64,000 bases of DNA from contig OY992540.1 of the NCBI GenBank assembly GCA_963921195.1, positions 132,246,671-132,310,670 on the forward strand. The letters are read 5' to 3'. The stretch comes from Pegoplata infirma. Its lineage: Eukaryota; Arthropoda; Insecta; Diptera; Anthomyiidae. Shown in pieces: positions 46,484 to 57,608 of the stretch (positions within the stretch are counted from its first letter, which is position 1; every line of letters starts with the position of its first letter). A program made the translations under genes and the position numbers. The notes beneath the pieces are model-generated. The model made no database searches. It saw nothing but the letters and a program-made list of their open reading frames with translations, and was not told the origin of the DNA.

Positions 46484-46580
46484 AGGTTCTGAGACAGTTT
46501 TTTCTATATAGACATATTTCCTATATAGAAAAAGTCTCAGATTCTGAAACATTTTTCCTATATAGAAAAACCCGAGAAAA
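46484..46580 (+). repeat. Island of 35-bp-like repeat
   Basis: About three units (GGTTCTGAGACAGTTTTTTC, TATATAGAAAAAGTCTCAGA, CATTTTTCCTATATAGAAAA) immediately left of the third palindromic element. The TATATAG centre is extended relative to CTATAG. Confidence 0.7.
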
Positions 46581-46591
46581 AAGATTATATA

Positions 46592-48229
46592 TGGGGCATT
46601 CCATGTCAAATCAGACACTTTGAAATTTTTTTTTTTAGATTTTCCTAATTTGTTAAAAGTTTTTAGTACCCTTTGACAACTCCATCGTGGTAAATTTTCA
46701 GATTTTTTTGACGACCCGTTCAAAAGATATCGAATTTTTAAAATTGGTAGTTTGTTCCTTTACTCAAACTTCTTTTAATCATAACTTCTTCAATAATGGT
46801 CCAAATTTCAATTTTTTTTTTTTTCAAAATTTTTGTTTTTTTACGTACTTTTTAAAAAAAAATCATAAAAAATTCTTAAAAGCGCTCTAGTATGCGATTT
46901 TTAAGTTTTAAAATTTAAATCTCATTTTTGAAAATGTTTGTACTCTTCAATTTTTTTGAAATTTTTTTGTGTAAAACTTCTATCAATTCTACAAGTTTTT
47001 TGCCCAGGAGGATCGTGGGATAACGATTATTACTATTTTTTAAAAATTTTTGAAAAAATTTTATTGTAATTTTCAAATCTTAAAATCATTTCTACTGCTC
47101 CAATGGTGCGTCATAGAGGGATCCTTTATAAGACCGACCCCCATTAATTTTTACGTCTTAACATTTCTTTTGAACAAACTAATACCCTATTTCCAATTTC
47201 TAAGGGGGCTCCCACACAAAACGCCATTTTTTTAAATTTGTTCTAACCGCTCTAACTGCCCTAATAGTGCTCTTAGAGCAACAAAATGTATGACCGACCT
47301 ACAATATTTTTTTAGTCCAAACATTTTCTCTGAACACACCTACCCTCTATATTTAACTGTTAAGGCGGTCCCCATACATTTTTTTTATTTTTTGTAAATT
47401 TGTTTTATTTAATCAGCTTCTACCGGTCCAATGGTGCGTCCGAGAGGGGTCATTAGTGAGACCGACCCCCATTTATTTTTACCCTACAACATTTTTTCAA
47501 AATATACCTACGCCCTATCTCAACTCCCTAAGTAAGCTCCCATTAAAAATTACATTTTTATAAAATTTGCTCCAACTGTTATTTGTATGGGAGCCTATTT
47601 AGGGAGTGGAGATAGGGCGTAGGTATGTTTTGAAAAAATGTTGTAGGGTAAAAATAAATGGGGGTCGGTCTCACTAATGACCCCTCTCGGACGCACCATT
47701 GGACCGGTAGAAGCTGATTAAATAAAACAAATTTACAAAAAATAAAAAATTGTATGGGGACCGCCCTAACAGTTAAAGATAGAGGGTAGGTGTATTCAGA
47801 GAAAATGTTTGGACTAAAAAAATATTGTGGGTCGGTCATACATTTTGTTGCTCTAAGGGCACTATTAGGGCAGTTAGAGCGGTTGGAACAAATTTTTAAA
47901 AAATGTCGTTTTGTGTGGGAGCCCCCTTAGAAATTGGAGATAGGGTATTAGTTTGTTCCAAAGAAATGTTAAGACGTAAAAATTAATGGAGGTCGGTCTT
48001 ATAAAGGACCCCTCTATGACGCACCATTGGAGCAGTAGAAATGATTTTAAGATTGAAAAATTACAATAAAATTTTTTCAAAAAATTTTTAAAAGTAGTAA
48101 TAATCGTTATCCCAAAAATCTGAAAATTTACCACGAAGGAGTTTTCGAAGGGTACTAAAAACTGTAACAAATTGGGAAAATCTAAAAAAAAAGTTTTTCA
48201 AAGTGTCCGATTTCACATGGAATGCCCCA
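46592..48229. mobile_element. Palindromic element TGGGGCATTCC, copy 3 (complete)
   Basis: Ends TGGGGCATTCCATGTCAAAT and CACATGGAATGCCCCA with TATA outside both (46588-46591, 48230-48233). The whole 1.64 kb pairs around a centre near 47560: GGTGCGTCATAGAGGG, CCTAATAGTG and GGAGATAGGG each occur in both orientations. Longer in the middle than the copy at 30448-38974. Frames on both strands are mirror images. Confidence 0.8.
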
Positions 48230-48255
48230 TATACTTATACACTGTTTTATACATG

Positions 48256-48390
48256 TGGGGCATTCAATGCCAAATCGCATTGTTTTGGACCCGACCTCCT
48301 TCGTTTTCGCTCATTTTTGTAAATGGTTTAGTCCCGTATTTAATTTCACGCAAATTTTCAGTATTTTATTTCAAGTTAGTTTTGAGTAAT
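48256..48390. repeat. CATTCxATGxCAAATCG repeat fragment
   Basis: Contains GGGCATTCAATGCCAAATCG, CCTTCGTTTTCGCTCATTTT and TTATTTCAAGTTAGTTTTGA. Related copies at 28144-28280 and 49612-49745, which lie at the right end of the two copies of segment P. Confidence 0.55.
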
Positions 48391-48565
48391 CGCGATCACA
48401 ATTCATTCTATTCTATTTGTTGGAATCCAAGAAATTATTTTTTTTTCACACAAAAAAAAATGCAGACTAAATATTTAAAAAGAAAAAAAAAAAATCATGC
48501 AAAAGCTAGTACTTACGCATTAAAATTAGAAAAATAAAATTTAAAATGGATAGTTTAACTAAAAA

Positions 48566-49750
48566 AATCCTCGCTTCCACCGAGTTCGTTATTACCAAAC
48601 TTCTCTAAATTTGCATTTCCAACTTTTAATTGTTCCAAGTTTAATTAATCATTAACATAGTTATGGTAACCCTATGCTATAACTCCCTAGTCATAGAGAA
48701 ACATAGAGGCGAAGGTGAAAGAAAAAACAATATTGCTATCTTTTTCTAATTTCTCACACGTACGTTGTCGATGTGAATTCACCACACAATACATGTTTAC
48801 AAGTCGTACTTTGTCAACAAATACATTTAAACAAGTTGTACTTTGACAACTCAATTTTTGACGCCTTCGCCTCTATGTTTCTCTATGTCCCTAGTTGTCT
48901 TCTCGCATTTATTTGCAACGGGTCGTTTTAATGTACGTCGTCCGTTAAAATTCTTAAAAAAATAATTAATGTTGTGCTATAACAAAAAATAATAGAAAGT
49001 GTTTATTAAATATTATGAAATAATTAAATAAAAAGTGTAAAAAGTGTTAATTATTTAAAAATATGTGTTAGTTTGTGAATTTCTATGCATTTTTCAATTG
49101 TCGAAATTCCTTTGTTATTTTAAAATTCTTTAGTTTTCTTTTTCATTGTTCTAATCTTTGCCTAAAATAAAAAAAATGTGAAAAAATAAGAGTAAAATAA
49201 TCACTCTCATTGGAGAGTTGGTAGTGTTTTGCCATTTGCTTTTACCCAAAGGGAAAAAGTTTAAGCATTTGGATTATTTTCGCATACAAATGCAATTGAT
49301 GTGAGGGAAATATCACTCTCATTTTAGTGTTAGTTAATTGAGTGTTTTTTTTATTTCCTTTGACCTAAAGAGTATCAAATTGAGTGTTCGTTTTTGCATA
49401 CATATTTTGTAATGCAATTGATATAAGAAATATTTGTTGTTTTATTTGTGGTGTTTAATATATAATTGAATTTGGTTTTGCGGTGTTAAGCCTGCATTAG
49501 TGTTGCTTAATCTTAAACGGTAATCGGTTCGCGAGTTAAAAATTGTGTTATAAATATGCAATAATATTTTACTCAACAAAAGAGGTAAGTTTTATTTAAT
49601 TTTACTAAAAACTGTATGGGAAATTCTATGTCAAATCGTATAATTTCGGACACGCCCCCTCCGATTTCGCTATTTTTTTTATGTTTTAGTACGTATTAAA
49701 TGCAACTTGCAACAAGTTCAACCTTTTATTCCAAGTTAGTTTTGAGTAAT
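48566..49750. repeat. Paralogous segment P, copy 2
   Basis: Counterpart of 22641-28310, without its three large insertions but with one small one of its own (48692-48887). Order and spacing of shared landmarks agree throughout. No conserved open frame. Confidence 0.8.
48692..48887. mobile_element. 196-bp hAT-type MITE (CATAGAGAAACATAGAGGCG)
   Basis: Perfect 24-bp inverted ends beginning CATAGAGAAACATAGAGGCG and the 8-bp duplication TCCCTAGT (48684-48691, 48888-48895). The paralogue near 22925 (TCTCTAGTTGTACT) lacks it. Interior contains ACGTACGTTG and GTGAATTCACCACAC. Confidence 0.82.
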
Positions 49751-49866
49751 CGCTTTTCAAAATTGCGGTTTTTTCAAAAAAGATTAGGAAATTTCGATTT
49801 ATTTTGACCAGTAAAAAATGCCGATACTTAAAAAATTTGGACAACATGTTGTGGTATTTAAATGTA

Positions 49867-51315
49867 CCCAGGCAGAAAAATACGAAGGGGAGAGCGCTGG
49901 CAAAGTACCTTTTATGGTCGCTTGTGTGCTGGGAAAGCATCACAGTTAAGTACTTACTCTTCCAGCATCCAAAATGATAACCACGGTAAACGGTATGCCG
50001 TTGCTATTTTAAAGCGCTTTAAAAGCGCTTTTAAAACAAAAAATATGGTACTATTATAGCACTTTTAGAACAAAAAAATGGGACGTATTTAAATTGATAA
50101 GTCCCGAAGAAACAACTTTTTTTGGTGTTTATTTGAATAAAGAAATTTATTAAATTAAGATAAAAATTGATTGACTAAATTATTATGATAAAAAGAAAAT
50201 TTGGACAAACTTTGAAATATTTTCTAAGTCGCGGAAAAACTTTAAAAAGATTTTCAAGTCCCAGACACAAATTTTTTGGCTTTATTTTTATACCCTACAC
50301 CACTCTGAGGTATGGGGTAAAATGAGTTTGTGCTTATGTTTGAAACTCCTCGAAATAAGTCCTAGATCATACTGATCTGATTTTGATCCGTCCGTCGTCC
50401 GTCGCTAAATCGAATTGATTTAGCGACGTCCGTCCATGTAAAATACAGGTCGCAATTATCAATATATTTGGCTGAATTTAAAACTTAAGCTTCTTTTGGT
50501 AAAGGACGAATCCTATTGAAATTGAAAAAAATTGGATTATCTTTATACCTAGCCCACATAGACACGTCCCCCCTTTAAATTTGGGTTTAATGGCCCTAGT
50601 AACCGTATTATAATTGGTATTCTTTTAAAACAAATAACAGATAAACGAATTTTGTGTCCACAAATCATCGTTCCAAATTTTAAAGGAATCACACCAGTTC
50701 TACTTGTAGAACCCATACAAAGTTCCATAAGTTCGGACACAAAAATTTGTTTGCAGTTTTCTTTGCGTTTTGGAATAAAAAATTTATTAAAAATGCTTTT
50801 AGGAAAAAAAGCCCCAAAAAATGTGATGTATTGAACAGAAACTGGTTGTGTTCCAAAGAGATAACCCATCGACATTTCACATGTGATATATCCGGAGTAG
50901 ACAAGGACATGTGACTTACGCAGTAATGCAGAATCAAGTGAATCACGTGATTTTCCTTTATAGTGTGAGTCACACGCCCATGTCTAATCCGGAGTTTAAG
51001 ACACTTCCGCACGAAAGAAACAGGTGTTTTTATATAAAAGGTGTCAAATTTGTGATAGGTCATTGTGTCTAAGTGATATATCACGAGAACTATTAAGGAC
51101 CGGTCACTTATCCTGCAGAGAAATGAAAATTATTACAATTATTATGAAAATTAATAAATTTTAATTACAAATTTACACTTTGAACAGATTTTAATAGAAA
51201 AACATTTTCAAAGCGCTTGCAAAGCACTTTTTCGAATTCATACTACCTTATACACAAAAAATAAAGTGCTTTGACAAGACTTGTTCTTTGTAACGGTTGG
51301 CAGTTTCTGCCTGGG
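49867..51315. mobile_element. CCCAGGCAG-ended element, copy 1
   Basis: Ends CCCAGGCAGAAA and TTTCTGCCTGGG with TA on both sides (49865-49866, 51316-51317). Shares GGGGAGAGCGCTGGCAAAGT, GTGCTGGGAAAGCATCACAG, GCGCTTTxAAAGCGCTTTTA, TATCACGAGAACTAT and TTATCCTGCAG with the copy at 53377. A dispersed fly repeat is included (50285-50580). No intact gene. Confidence 0.7.
50285..50580. repeat. Dispersed fly repeat fragment
   Basis: Begins with the hairpin strand TATACCCTACACCACTCTGA and continues through GATCCGTCCGTCGTCCGTCG and a CGCTAAATCGA/TCGATTTAGCG dyad. The CCCAGGCAG copy at 53377 has a shorter piece at the same place (53780). Confidence 0.55.
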
Positions 51316-51503
51316 TAGTTTTAAGCTACGTTCACAATGTTGGAGTCACTCCACTCTCGATCACAGATTGAAATGTTAACTGTGCAAAATGTAGAGGGCG
51401 TACGGACATAGCGCCCAAGTGCATATCGCCCAATTTAAAAAAGTCATTCCACCCAAAAAAAAATGTGTGTTAGTTGTTGTTGCAAATTTTTTTGGACGAT
51501 ATG

Positions 51504-52282
51504 TAGGCTGACCATACGTACTGATTTGATAAGTACATGTACTGATTTTTGATCACGTGTACTGATCAAAAGGCGTTGTACTGATTTGTACTGATTTTTT
51601 GAAATATATACTGATTGTACTGATTTTTGAACATTTCAACATAAAAAATAATTTTGTTCGAAAATTGTATACAAAAACTTGAATTTCCATAAAATAAGTC
51701 ATCGGAATAGTTTTTTTTAACTTTAGTATGACAAAGAGATAATTTGAGTTAAAACAATTCTTAAAAGTTCAGAGTTCGGGATCCTATAAACATGAAAAGG
51801 TTTATATGAAAATGCGCCCATAATCTTCGTTTCTAAGCGAAAAGTTTACGGGAAGATGGATTTTTTATATTTTCAAAAAGATAATGTAATTGCACCAATT
51901 CAAATCATTCTGAGATGTTCGATGAGGTAATGTCTTCAGAATTTATTGGACAAATCATGTGCTCTTTATCTGGGAAGTTGTATAAAAGTCAGATTTATCA
52001 AAACTTATGGAAAAAAAAATTCTGCACTGAAACAAAATAACGACAACAGTTTAAGGCAGTTGTTTTTAAACCTTTGTTTTTAAACAGCTCTTTTTTCAAA
52101 CAGTTGTTTTTACTGAAATACTAACTGTCCCAAGTTTGTTAGTTTAACCGAATTTTTTTGAGTGTTAAAAAAATTATCAGTGTTTTGCCATAGAAAAGAG
52201 TTTTTAGAGAGGTATTTCACGAAAATTTAAACGTAAAAGCTTGGGCGTACTGATTTGAGTTCAGAAAAAAATGGTCACCCTA
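51504..52282. mobile_element. hAT-type MITE, TACTGATTT family
   Basis: Ends TAGGCTGACCAT and ATGGTCACCCTA with the 8-bp duplication ACGATATG (51496-51503, 52283-52290). TACTGATTT occurs many times near the left end and again near the right end (52248) in the same orientation. Non-coding. Confidence 0.78.
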
Positions 52283-52468
52283 ACGATATGGCCATTATTT
52301 TTGGGTATTTTAACAATTTTCTTTAAATTAATATAAATTGTCAAAGATGTCATATTAGCCAAATATCAAAATGTTGAATTTATAAAATGTCATAGCACCC
52401 AAAAAAATAAAAAAATCATAAAACTCACCAAAATTGTTTTTTTTTAACACAATATTTTAAAGTTTTTA

Positions 52469-52688
52469 TGCGTAGCCGGCCCTTGGCCGGGCTTAGGGAT
52501 TACAAAATCCATGCATTAAACCCACCCTCTCCGCAAAATAAAGTTTTCTAGGGTAGCAGTCCTTTACGCTACCAAATTTGTTATGCCTCAAAAAGGCCTG
52601 ATAACCAAAATAGCTTTGGTTTGCAGAGAGGGTGGGTTCAATGCATGGAGTATGTAATCCCTAAGCCCGGCCGAAGGCCGGCTACGCA
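52469..52688. repeat. GC-rich palindromic MITE (TGCGTAGCCGGCC)
   Basis: Left TGCGTAGCCGGCCCTTGGCC with GGGCTTAGGGATTACA pairs with TGTAATCCCTAAGCCC and GGCCGAAGGCCGGCTACGCA. The ends also fold on themselves (GCCGGCC..GGCCGGGC). Strikingly GC-rich for this window. No clear target duplication. Confidence 0.65.
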
Positions 52689-53160
52689 GAAAACCTTTAT
52701 TATAATAAAACAAATCATAGAAGTCGTAATTTCGACATTTCGCACAAAAAAAAATATTTTGGATTTTTTGACAATTTTGTTTTGGGAGAAATAACATTTT
52801 TAGACCTATCATTTTGGGCTATATGTCGCAGCGTGGGCGATATGTCATTTACGGCTTTGGGCGATAAGACCTTGGGCGCTATGTCCGTACGCCAATGTAG
52901 AGTGTAGTTCTGTCACATTTTACATATGAGGCATTCCACACTAAATGTCCCGCTACAGAAAAACATTTTTACGTGAATTTCTGAATAGGTAACTAAGAAA
53001 ATTGCGTTTTTGGTTTTTCAATTTTTCAAAAACTGGGCTTAGGAGGCGTTGTCAAATATTGAAAAATTGGTCAAATTAGTGTCGAGTTGCCTTTTTTAAA
53101 TATTTATCAAATTAAAGCGGAATGAACGACAATTTCAAAAATTCACTTTCTTGTATAATT

Positions 53161-54577
53161 TTTGTATGGTCTATCGATTATTTTTTTTTTTTTAATTTTC
53201 AGAACCCGTTCTGAAATTTTTCATTTTTTAAAAAAGTCAATTTATCAAAACTCGGGCCACTTTTGTATTTTTATTTTATGTTTTCTTATGTTAAGATGCT
53301 TGTCTATCCACACAAAAAAATTCAGACATGTGTTTTTCGTTTTTTTCGAGAAAATCGCATTTGAATTTCATAACAACCCAGGCAGAAAAATACGAAGGGG
53401 AGAGCGCTGGCAAAGTACATTTTATGGTTGCTTGTGTGCTGGGAAAGCATCACAGTTTAGTACTCTCCCAGCGTCCAAAATGATAACCACGGTAGACGGT
53501 ATGCCGTTGCTATTTTAAAGCGCTTTGAAAGCGCTTTAAAAACAAAAATATGGTACTATTATAGCACTTTTGGAACAAAAAAATGGGACGTATCAAAATT
53601 GTATAAGTCCCGAAGACACAACTGTTTTTGGTGTTTATTTGAATAAATAAATTTATTAAATTAGGATAAAAAATTGATTGAAAAAAAATTTTTGGACATA
53701 CTTTGAAATATTTTCTAAGTCCCGGAAAAATGTTTAAAAGTTTTTCAAGTCCCAGACACAAATTTTTTTGGCTTTTTTTTTATACCCTACACCACTCTGT
53801 GGTACAGGGTATAATGAGTTTATGCTTATGTTAGCAAAAGTTCCGAAAAAAAGTGATGTATTGAACCGAAACGTGTTGTGTTCCAAAGGGATATACCATG
53901 TGATATATCCGGAGTTTAAGACACTTCCTTACAAAAGAAATGTGTTTTTATATAAAAGGTGTCAAGTTTGTGATAGTCATTGTGTCTTAGTGACATATCA
54001 CGAGAACTATCAAGGACCATTATGTAACTTATCCTGCAGGGAAATGAAAAATATTCCAATTGTTATTAAAATTAATAAATTTTAATTACAAATTATACTT
54101 TGAACGGATTTAAATAGAAAACATTGGCAAAGCGCTTGCAAAGCAATTTTTTCATACTACCTTATACACAAAAAATAAAGTGCTTTGCCGAGACTTTTTC
54201 TGTGGAACGGTTAACAGTTTCTGCCTGGGAATTTAGCAATTTGCTTGTATTTTCTTGTTTCAACATAGCGTATGAGTAATATTTATGCAAATATTTAATA
54301 TTCGTTCGCTACATTCAAACAAGAAAATATAAGCAAATTACAAAATTGTTATGAAATTTAATATTCAAATGCGATTTTCTCGAAAAAAAACTAATTTTTT
54401 GTGTGGAATCAGAATTTTTTTGTGTGGACATTTAAACATTTAAACTTAAAAAAAAAATATAAAAAAAAAGTGGACGGATTTTTGATAAATTGACTTTTTT
54501 AAAAAAATGGAAAATTTCAGAACGGGTTCTGAAAATTTTCAAAAATAAAAAAAATTTAATTGATAGCCCATACAAAA
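53161..54577. repeat. Palindrome interrupted by a CCCAGGCAG element
   Basis: TTTTCAGAACCCGTTCTGAAA, TCAATTTATCAAAA, TTCGAGAAAATCGCATTTGA and TTTCATAACAA in the left arm recur inverted between 54330 and 54577. The insertion at 53377-54229 splits the left arm. Confidence 0.7.
53377..54229. mobile_element. CCCAGGCAG-ended element, copy 2
   Basis: Ends CCCAGGCAGAAA and TTTCTGCCTGGG, with AA on both sides (53375-53376, 54230-54231). The other arm of the host palindrome shows the unoccupied order CATAACAATTTTG, which supports a 2-bp AA duplication. Shorter than copy 1 in the middle. Confidence 0.75.
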
Positions 54578-54974
54578 GAATTGGAGATCAAAAAATGATT
54601 TTTTTTTACTGCATTCAAATAATTTTAATTTTTTAAAACTAGCTTAGAACCAACTATAAATTATTTGACATTTTATTTTTTTTATGTTTGAACTTGGAAA
54701 AAATCAATTTAAAAATATGTATAAAAAAATAATGTATAATAATGCAGTTAAATGCATGTTATTTTGCAAAAAATTTCGTAAGATTTCTGAAAGTTTTTTT
54801 TTTGTTTTTTTTATAACATTTCTTATAACATTTTTTGGTACTTTTTAATTTTTTTTCTCAAAAAAAAAAAAAAAATGCAGACATAATTTTGGTATTTAAT
54901 AAATAAAAAAAAATTTACTCTAAACAGTATTCTTACAAAAAAATCAGTATTTATTAAAAATGTTTTTACTATGA

Positions 54975-55264
54975 AATTAAGATATCATAGAAATAAACAA
55001 AAATACAGCTAAAACTTCGTATTTTGGTTACAAAAAATACAAAGTATTTTGCTTAAATCTGTATTTGAGCAGAAAACTGTTAATTTTTTGTAAAATTAAG
55101 ATTATTAAGTTAAAATTAATTTATAAAACTTTGTTTTTTTGTCACAACAAAATACAAAGTATTTTCTCTAAATCTGTATTTTGACAGAAAACTCTGTCAA
55201 ATATCTGTTAAATTGAGATTACAGTCATTTTATAGAATATTTTATAGAGTTATTATTTTGAGTT
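54975..55264. repeat. Partial copy of the 41520-42172 element
   Basis: Follows 41900-42172 closely: GATTACATAGAAATAA-like start, ATACAAAGTATTTTxCTTAA, TTTGACAGAAAA, TTACAGTCATTTTA and TTATTATTTTGAGT. The left half is not recognisable. Confidence 0.6.
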
Positions 55265-55545
55265 TAATAATACCCGATTGGTTAAAATAGAAAAAGTCTC
55301 ACATTCTGACACATTCTTTACACAGAAAAATATATGGGGGAAACAAATTTGAGTAATCACTTGTTTAAATTTAAAAACAAAAATTGAGTAATTTTTTAAT
55401 TGACGCAATTAAAAATTTACTTAAAAATTTTAAAAACAATTTAAGTAAATAATTTAATAAAAAATTAATAATTTTTTTATTTTTTTTAAAACTCTCATAG
55501 TTTTTTGAATTCTCGTTTAGTTTATAGTTTTTTGTATATCGTCAC

Positions 55546-55803
55546 CTAAAATGCAAAACGCCCTAACTAACAAAAAATTCAAAATCGCGTTTTTTATTGA
55601 TTCTTATGTATTGGATCAAAATACATGTCCACAAAAAAATTTAGACTCCTTTGATTAAAAATGGGGATTTTATTTACAAAATTCAAAAACCAAAAAGCCC
55701 CAACTACACATTTGTATACATATTATATAGCAATTTTTGAAGATTAAACATTTTTTTGATGTTTCTTCTTCCACAATGTCCACCAATAGGAAAAATATAT
55801 CGT
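55546..55803. repeat. Tandemly duplicated block D, unit 1
   Basis: CCTAAAATGCAAAACGCCCT, TATGTATTGGATCAAAATAC, CCCCAACTACACATTTGTAT, TTTCTTCTTCCACAATGTCC. Repeated nearly identically at 57609-57895, which has about 35 extra bases near 57755. Confidence 0.8.
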
Positions 55804-55813
55804 CACCTAAAAT

Positions 55814-57608
55814 CAGGCGCGGATCCAGGGGGGGGGAGAATGGGATTTCTCCCCCCCCCCAAAACGATTTAAAAGAAAAAAAAAGGAAAAAAAGAAAGAA
55901 AGAAAAAAAGGGAAAGGAAAAAAGGAAGGGAAAGGAAAGAAGATAGAAAGAAAAAAGGTAAAAAACCATAAAAAAACATAGCCTCAATCCTAAAATTTTT
56001 TTTTGAATCCTCAGGATAAAATGTTTCTGAATTTATGAAATTTCATATGAGAAACTTAAATGTCAATAGAGTCGTTGACATTTTCTAACCGAATAACTTT
56101 TCTTATCATTTTCTAAGGAGAAAGTATAATCTCAAATATTTTTTATGGAAAAATGTTTTAGAAGTCAAGACTTTGCCTTTAAAAAATATCTTGATACTTG
56201 TGTATTTGATTCTGAATTAAAGAATTTTTTGATTGAAAAATTATATCAAATTTTAGGAAAAATGTCTTATAACTTTTCTATACAAAAAAATCCCTCAGCA
56301 ACTGAGAATGTTTAAGAATCTGAAAGAGTTTTTCTACAAATAAATTTTACAGAATCGGACAACATTTCTACAGGATAAACGTCTTAGAATCTTAGTTTTC
56401 TATGCAGAAATATATTTTCGAATCTTAGACTTTTTTTATGGAAACATTTTTAAGAATATGAGGATTTCTTTGTTTGAAAAATCTTTTAGAATCTACGAAT
56501 TTTTCTATAGGAAAAGTTTATCAAAATCTATGATTTTCTTATAGGAAAAATGTTTTAGAACTTTCCTATAGAAACCAATTTTGTATGAATAACCTTTCAG
56601 AATCTAAAAAAATTTCTTTTGGCAGATTCTGAGAATTTTTCTATAGGAAATGTGTCTCTGAATATAGAAATTTTTCTTTTAAAATTGTGTCAAACAATAA
56701 TAATTTTTCTATATGAACAATTTTTGAAAATCTAAGAAATTGCCTTGGAAAACATTAGATGCCATTAAAACCGTAAAATTTTTTAGGATCTGAAAATTTG
56801 TGCATACAAAAAATATAAGAATAATTTAAGAGGTTTTTTATAAGAAAAGTATATCAGAATTTGGAAAAAAATTTTATAGAAAGAATGTCACAGAATCTCA
56901 GATTATTTCAATAAAATAAGTTTAAAAATCTGAGACATTTTGTATGCGAAAAATGTTGAATCTAAAATATTTTCTATAGAAAATTCGATCTGAGAATAAA
57001 ACAACATTTTTATATCAAAGGGTTTTAGAATCTGAAAATTTTTCTAAGGGCAAATATCTCAGAAATGGGTTATTTTTCTATATGAAAGTATTTGAGAATC
57101 TAAGAGATTTTCTATAGTAAAAATGTCTCAACATCTGAGAAATTTTGTGAAGGAAACATTTATAAAAATTGCATACTTTATTAAAAAGTTTTTTCGGAAG
57201 ATTTCTGAGAAATAAGATTTTTTATACATATAAAAGTTTACAAGTCTGTTCACAGTTGTGAATGGCTATGATTGTCACAAGCCAATTTTTATGACTGAAA
57301 AGTCATAATATAAATTTTTAATGAGTGAAAAGTCACAATATCAATATTTTTTTACACATTTAATTTGTTAATTTTATGATACGTTTCAAGAGCAGGTCTT
57401 ACAATTTGCAAATAAAATTTCAAATGTTTGAATTTACCAATTAAATCTTACAATTTTTTTTCGATATACAAAAATTTCACCCAAATCCTTTTAAAAATTT
57501 ACACACACACACCCCCCCCCCCGCTTCCAAACAAACATTTATATTTTTTGGTAACATTTTTTTTTTTTAAATCTCCCCCCCCAAATGAAATTCCTAGATC
57601 CGCGCCTG
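55814..57608. mobile_element. hAT-type element CAGGCGCGGATCYAGG
   Basis: Ends CAGGCGCGGATCCAGG and CCTAGATCCGCGCCTG, flanked by the 8-bp duplication CCTAAAAT (55806-55813, 57609-57616). The unoccupied order CACCTAAAATGCAAAACG is present at 55544. The left end has a G-run/C-run hairpin and an AAAGAAAGGAAA stretch; the interior is reversed 35-bp-like repeat. Structurally parallel to the hAT at 35305. Confidence 0.85.
56030..57200 (-). repeat. Degenerate 35-bp-like repeats, reversed
   Basis: Recurring TTTTTCTATAGGAAAA, GTTTTAGAATCT and GAATCTGAGA words, i.e. the complement of the 42890 array, spaced about 30-40 bp and heavily diverged. Orientation on the plus strand is opposite to the array in the hAT at 35305. 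Confidence 0.65.

Larger units (their letters stand above)
51397..52893. mobile_element. Mutator-like TIR element with 9-bp duplication
   Basis: Both ends start GGCGTACGGACATAGCGCCC and pair for at least 23 bp. AATGTAGAG lies outside each end (51388-51396, 52894-52902). Nine bases is typical of Mutator-type elements. Words like GGGCGATATG, CATATCGCCCAA and ATAGCGCCC recur in both halves. It holds a hAT (51504-52282) and a GC-rich palindrome (52469-52688). No transposase. Confidence 0.72.

Noticed and set aside
47579..48170. Minus-strand frames of 86 and 98 codons with plus-strand relatives at 47050-47235
   Set aside because: Mirror-image translations of a palindromic element; not a gene pair.
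50549..51084. Two overlapping minus-strand frames of 108 and 131 codons
   Set aside because: They cross the dispersed repeat fragment and the CCCAGGCAG element; the corresponding part of the copy at 53377 does not preserve the frame, and no domain is recognised.
49867..51315. piggyBac origin for the CCCAGGCAG elements
   Set aside because: CCC-type ends would fit, but the flanks are TA and AA, not TTAA.
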